7,362 nucleotides of DNA from Acidimicrobiales bacterium (lineage in GTDB: Bacteria; Actinomycetota; Acidimicrobiia; Acidimicrobiales; JABEUL01). A model generated the notes under the pieces. It saw only the letters and a program-made list of their open reading frames with translations. It was not told where the DNA came from and searched no databases. Positions 5,157 through 7,362 of this stretch are shown here, piece by piece. Location of the stretch: NCBI GenBank assembly GCA_027451605.1, contig DAIDJA010000083.1, forward strand, positions 1 to 7,362, written 5' to 3'. Numbering within the stretch: position 1 is the stretch's first letter; every line of letters starts with the position of its first letter. The translations under genes were made by a program, and so were the position numbers.

Positions 5157-6101
5157 GTGAGCGATCTACTTGACAAAAAATTACTGTTTATAACCGGTAA
5201 AGGCGGTGTGGGGAAAACTTCGGTTGCCACCGGTCTGGCTTATTTAGCCGCAAACTCAGGAAAGAAAACTTTAGTCTGTGAAGTCGATCCAAAAGGTGAT
5301 TTAGCGCGAAGCTTTGAGTGTGCAAGCACTCCCTATAGCGGAATTGAAATTACCGACAACTTACTCGCAATGTCGATGGATACCGAATCGTCGCTTCGCG
5401 AATATCTTCGACTCCAACTAAGAGTACCGGTAATCGGGCGAATCGGACCGGTTGCCAAAGCATTTGAATTTGTCTCTACCGCCGCTCCCGGAGTAAGGGA
5501 AATTTTAACGGTCGGCAAATTTTTGTACGAAGTGAAAAACAACACTTATGACTTAATAGTAGTAGATGCGTCTCCTACCGGTCACATAGTATCGCAGCTT
5601 GCCGCCCCTCAAGCCCTCAGAGAGCTCGTAAAGCTCGGTCCCGTAAAATCCCAGACAGAGTGGATGATGGATATCCTCGGTGATCCCACTAAAACAGGGG
5701 TAGTAGTTGTAACGACAACCGAAGAGATGCCTGTAAATGAGACAATTGAGCTTACCAAGAAGATAAAAGCCGAAACCAACGTAACCCTTTCCGCTGTCGT
5801 TATAAATCAAGTTCTACCGGAACTATTCTCAACGGATGAAGAGGCGGCATTTACGACTCTGTTTACCGACACAAATACCGAACTTTTAACCCAAAGGTTG
5901 AACGGATCCCCTCAGACGATACTCCGGGCAGCCCAGCTTGCTGTTACCTTGCGCAGAATGCGCTCCGAATTCCTAGAAAAACTTCGGGCAAATATTGACA
6001 GTAGCATTCCCCAAATTTACCTCCCTTACAGGTTTAACAAACTTACGGGACTTAAATCCGTAAAGGCTACCTCGGTGGCACTTGCAGAAGAGATAAATTA
6101 G
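5157..6101 (+). CDS. ArsA/Get3-like ATPase, first subunit (Rv3679-like)
   Basis: This is a 314-residue SIMIBI-class ATPase of the ArsA/Get3 family. The deviant Walker A motif GKGGVGKT at 14-21 contains both the signature lysine K15 and the P-loop lysine K20. DPKGD at 44-48 takes the place of the Switch I DPA motif, and VVDASPTGH at 135-143 is Switch II, close to ArsA's DTAPTGH. Adjacent PVIGRIGPVAKAFEFVSTAA (91-110) and PGVREILTVGK (111-121) match the mycobacterial Rv3679 type. Get3 relatives form dimers that move membrane-protein clients, and ArsA drives arsenite efflux. No arsB or ars-type regulator is nearby and I see no metal-binding cysteine set, so arsenite export is unlikely. The start is a GTG with only a weak, too-close GGTGA upstream; coupling to DUF3107 is likely. 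Confidence 0.85.
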   Translation: MSDLLDKKLLFITGKGGVGKTSVATGLAYLAANSGKKTLVCEVDPKGDLARSFECASTPYSGIEITDNLLAMSMDTESSLREYLRLQLRVPVIGRIGPVAKAFEFVSTAAPGVREILTVGKFLYEVKNNTYDLIVVDASPTGHIVSQLAAPQALRELVKLGPVKSQTEWMMDILGDPTKTGVVVVTTTEEMPVNETIELTKKIKAETNVTLSAVVINQVLPELFSTDEEAAFTTLFTDTNTELLTQRLNGSPQTILRAAQLAVTLRRMRSEFLEKLRANIDSSIPQIYLPYRFNKLTGLKSVKATSVALAEEIN

Positions 6102-6102
6102 C

Positions 6103-7284
6103 ATGGCAAAATCTTCAAAGAACAAAACCAAACCGAGACTCCTGGAAGATCTCCTCCCGACAAAAGAGGTAATTATAGCCTGCGGACCCGGAGGTGTGGG
6201 AAAGACCACTACTGCGGCGGCAACAGCTCTAACGATAGCCCTTAACTTCGATAAATCTGTATTAGTTCTTACCATTGATCCTGCGAAAAGACTTGCAAAT
6301 GCCCTCGGACTTAACGGTATCGGCAATAAAGAGATCGAAGTGAATGAGGATGCATTCAGAGAGGCGAAATTAAAGCCGAAAGGCAAACTATCGGTTGCAA
6401 TGCTCGATACGAAGGAGTCGTGGGATGCTTTAATAAAAAGACACGCCAAGGATCAGGCAACCGTAGATCAGATCCTCTCAAATCCCCTTTATAAAAACAT
6501 TACTTCTAAGTTTGTTCAAAGTCATGAATATATTGCCATGGAAAGGTTATACGATCTCCATTCTTCCAAAGATTACGATGTGATTGTAGTAGATACGCCT
6601 CCTACAAGAAACGCACTTGACTTTTTGGACGCTCCCGACAAGATGGCAGATTTCTTTTCGTCCAGACTTTTGAAATGGCTGATCGCTCCCTATAAATCCA
6701 AACTTATAAGTTTGGCTTCAAAGCCTTTTTATCAGATAGCGGACCGCGTTTTAGGTAATCAGTTTCTGCAGGATATCGCTGAATTTTTTATTGCTTTTCA
6801 GTCTATGTACGACGGGTTTGTGCAGCGAGCCGAATCGGTTAAAAAACTTTTAGCCGACACCAGAACTTCTTTTTTCGTCGTTTCAACTTTAGAGCAGGTA
6901 CCTGCCTTGGAGGCAAGATTTTTTGTAGATGAACTTCAAAAAAGATCGTTGAACTTAGATGCCGTTATTCTCAATAAGGTTTTGCCTGAATCCTTCAGAT
7001 CAAAAGCAACTACCGAAGTTGCTAAAAATATGCAGGATATGTCAGATGTTTTGTCGCAGCAACTCGAAAATGATAAATTTAGTGCTTTGATCTACGGGAA
7101 GGTGCTGAATGAAATTGCCGCAAGCTTTTTAAACTTTCAAAAAGTTGCTCAACAGGAGGCATCGCTAGAAAGTGAGTTCTCGGATTTGGTCTCCATATCC
7201 ACCAAAGTTCCGTTTTATTCTGCACCCATTAACGACTTAGGGGCACTGGAAGATCTCGGCAAACGGCTTTGGCTTCCGGACTAG
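6103..7284 (+). CDS. ArsA/Get3-like ATPase, second subunit (Rv3680-like)
   Basis: This 393-residue protein is a second ArsA/Get3-like ATPase and the likely heterodimer partner of the one before it. The P-loop reads GPGGVGKTT at 28-36: the catalytic K34 is present, but the signature lysine at position 29 is proline. DPAKR at 59-63 (Switch I) and VVDTPPTRNALDFLDAP at 162-178 (Switch II and following) match the mycobacterial Rv3680 type. The region 180-250 is helical and hydrophobic (for example MADFFSSRLLKWLIAPY), and is a plausible client-binding part. It starts one base after the stop of the first ATPase, with GAAGAG about ten bases upstream. The paired genes and unequal P-loops suggest an asymmetric dimer. 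The client is unknown. The stop TAG lies in a CTAG shared with a convergent gene. Confidence 0.87.
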   Translation: MAKSSKNKTKPRLLEDLLPTKEVIIACGPGGVGKTTTAAATALTIALNFDKSVLVLTIDPAKRLANALGLNGIGNKEIEVNEDAFREAKLKPKGKLSVAMLDTKESWDALIKRHAKDQATVDQILSNPLYKNITSKFVQSHEYIAMERLYDLHSSKDYDVIVVDTPPTRNALDFLDAPDKMADFFSSRLLKWLIAPYKSKLISLASKPFYQIADRVLGNQFLQDIAEFFIAFQSMYDGFVQRAESVKKLLADTRTSFFVVSTLEQVPALEARFFVDELQKRSLNLDAVILNKVLPESFRSKATTEVAKNMQDMSDVLSQQLENDKFSALIYGKVLNEIAASFLNFQKVAQQEASLESEFSDLVSISTKVPFYSAPINDLGALEDLGKRLWLPD

Positions 7285-7362
7285 GAGTCTTTAATACCAA
7301 CTTCGGATTTGACTTTTCTGAAAAACAGATAGAAAGCAACAGTATTTGCCATCTGGAATACA
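7281..7362 (-). CDS. C-terminal end of an unidentified, probably membrane, protein
   Basis: On the minus strand a frame open from the window edge runs 26 residues to a TAG at 7283-7281. It reads VFQMANTVAFYLFF and then RKVKSEVGIKDS, that is, a hydrophobic stretch followed by a positively charged tail, as in the last membrane helix of an integral membrane protein. The codons resemble those of neighbouring genes. It converges on the second ATPase and overlaps its stop. The family cannot be told from so little, and a chance open frame is possible. Confidence 0.4.
   Translation of the reverse strand, partial: VFQMANTVAFYLFFRKVKSEVGIKDS

Noticed and set aside
5973..6449. A 158-codon minus-strand frame across the junction of the two ATPases
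   Set aside because: It is antisense to two well-conserved proteins and crosses their junction; it is a shadow of their codon pattern.
5157..7284. Arsenic-resistance operon
   Set aside because: Although both ATPases are ArsA-like, there is no arsB, arsC, arsR or arsD nearby and no visible cysteine metal site; the sequences fit the Get3-like Rv3679-Rv3680 type better.
7313..7336. Bulged hairpin CTTTTCTG / CAGA...AAAG downstream of the second ATPase
   Set aside because: It has a three-base bulge, no T run after it, and falls inside the likely minus-strand coding region.

Overview
The window looks like a chromosomal segment from a member of the Actinomycetota with fairly low GC (roughly 40-45 % by eye). 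Three families point that way: an Mca-type mycothiol S-conjugate amidase (mycothiol is an actinobacterial thiol), a DUF3107 protein ending in the family's RRVGFGA tail, and the paired ArsA/Get3-like ATPases related to mycobacterial Rv3679-Rv3680. The pspA-pspAA-htpX-pspAB cluster is also best known from actinobacteria. The modest GC would suit an uncultured aquatic or Acidimicrobiia-like lineage, but that is a guess. I see no phage, IS, CRISPR or RNA genes.

Layout. Bases 1-267 hold the 3' end of a plus-strand gene, probably a YdjC/ChbG-type deacetylase. It converges on mca (432-1352, minus) across a short spacer with a bidirectional terminator. A 604-base non-coding stretch (1353-1956) lies between the divergent mca and pspA. 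It holds a -10 box for mca, a 17-bp near-perfect palindrome, four tandem copies of a 14-bp unit and the pspA leader. Next comes an envelope-stress cluster on the plus strand: pspA, pspAA (overlapping by 4 bases), htpX (6-base gap) and pspAB (102-base gap). After a 316-base gap with no convincing gene comes a tight three-gene plus-strand operon: DUF3107, ArsA-like ATPase 1 and ArsA-like ATPase 2. The last 82 bases carry the end of an unidentified minus-strand gene whose stop codon shares a CTAG tetramer with the stop of the second ATPase.

How the genes may work together. PspA (membrane-binding coiled coil), PspAA and PspAB (small conserved partners) and HtpX (membrane zinc protease) form a coherent membrane-damage and protein quality-control module. 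The ArsA/Get3-like pair is an ATP-driven cytosolic machine whose eukaryotic relatives deliver tail-anchored membrane proteins, so it may also serve membrane-protein handling, with the DUF3107 protein as a candidate partner. That functional link is inference from gene order. The points most worth pursuing are the DUF3107-ATPase operon, the missing signature lysine in only one of the two ATPases, and the repeats upstream of pspA.
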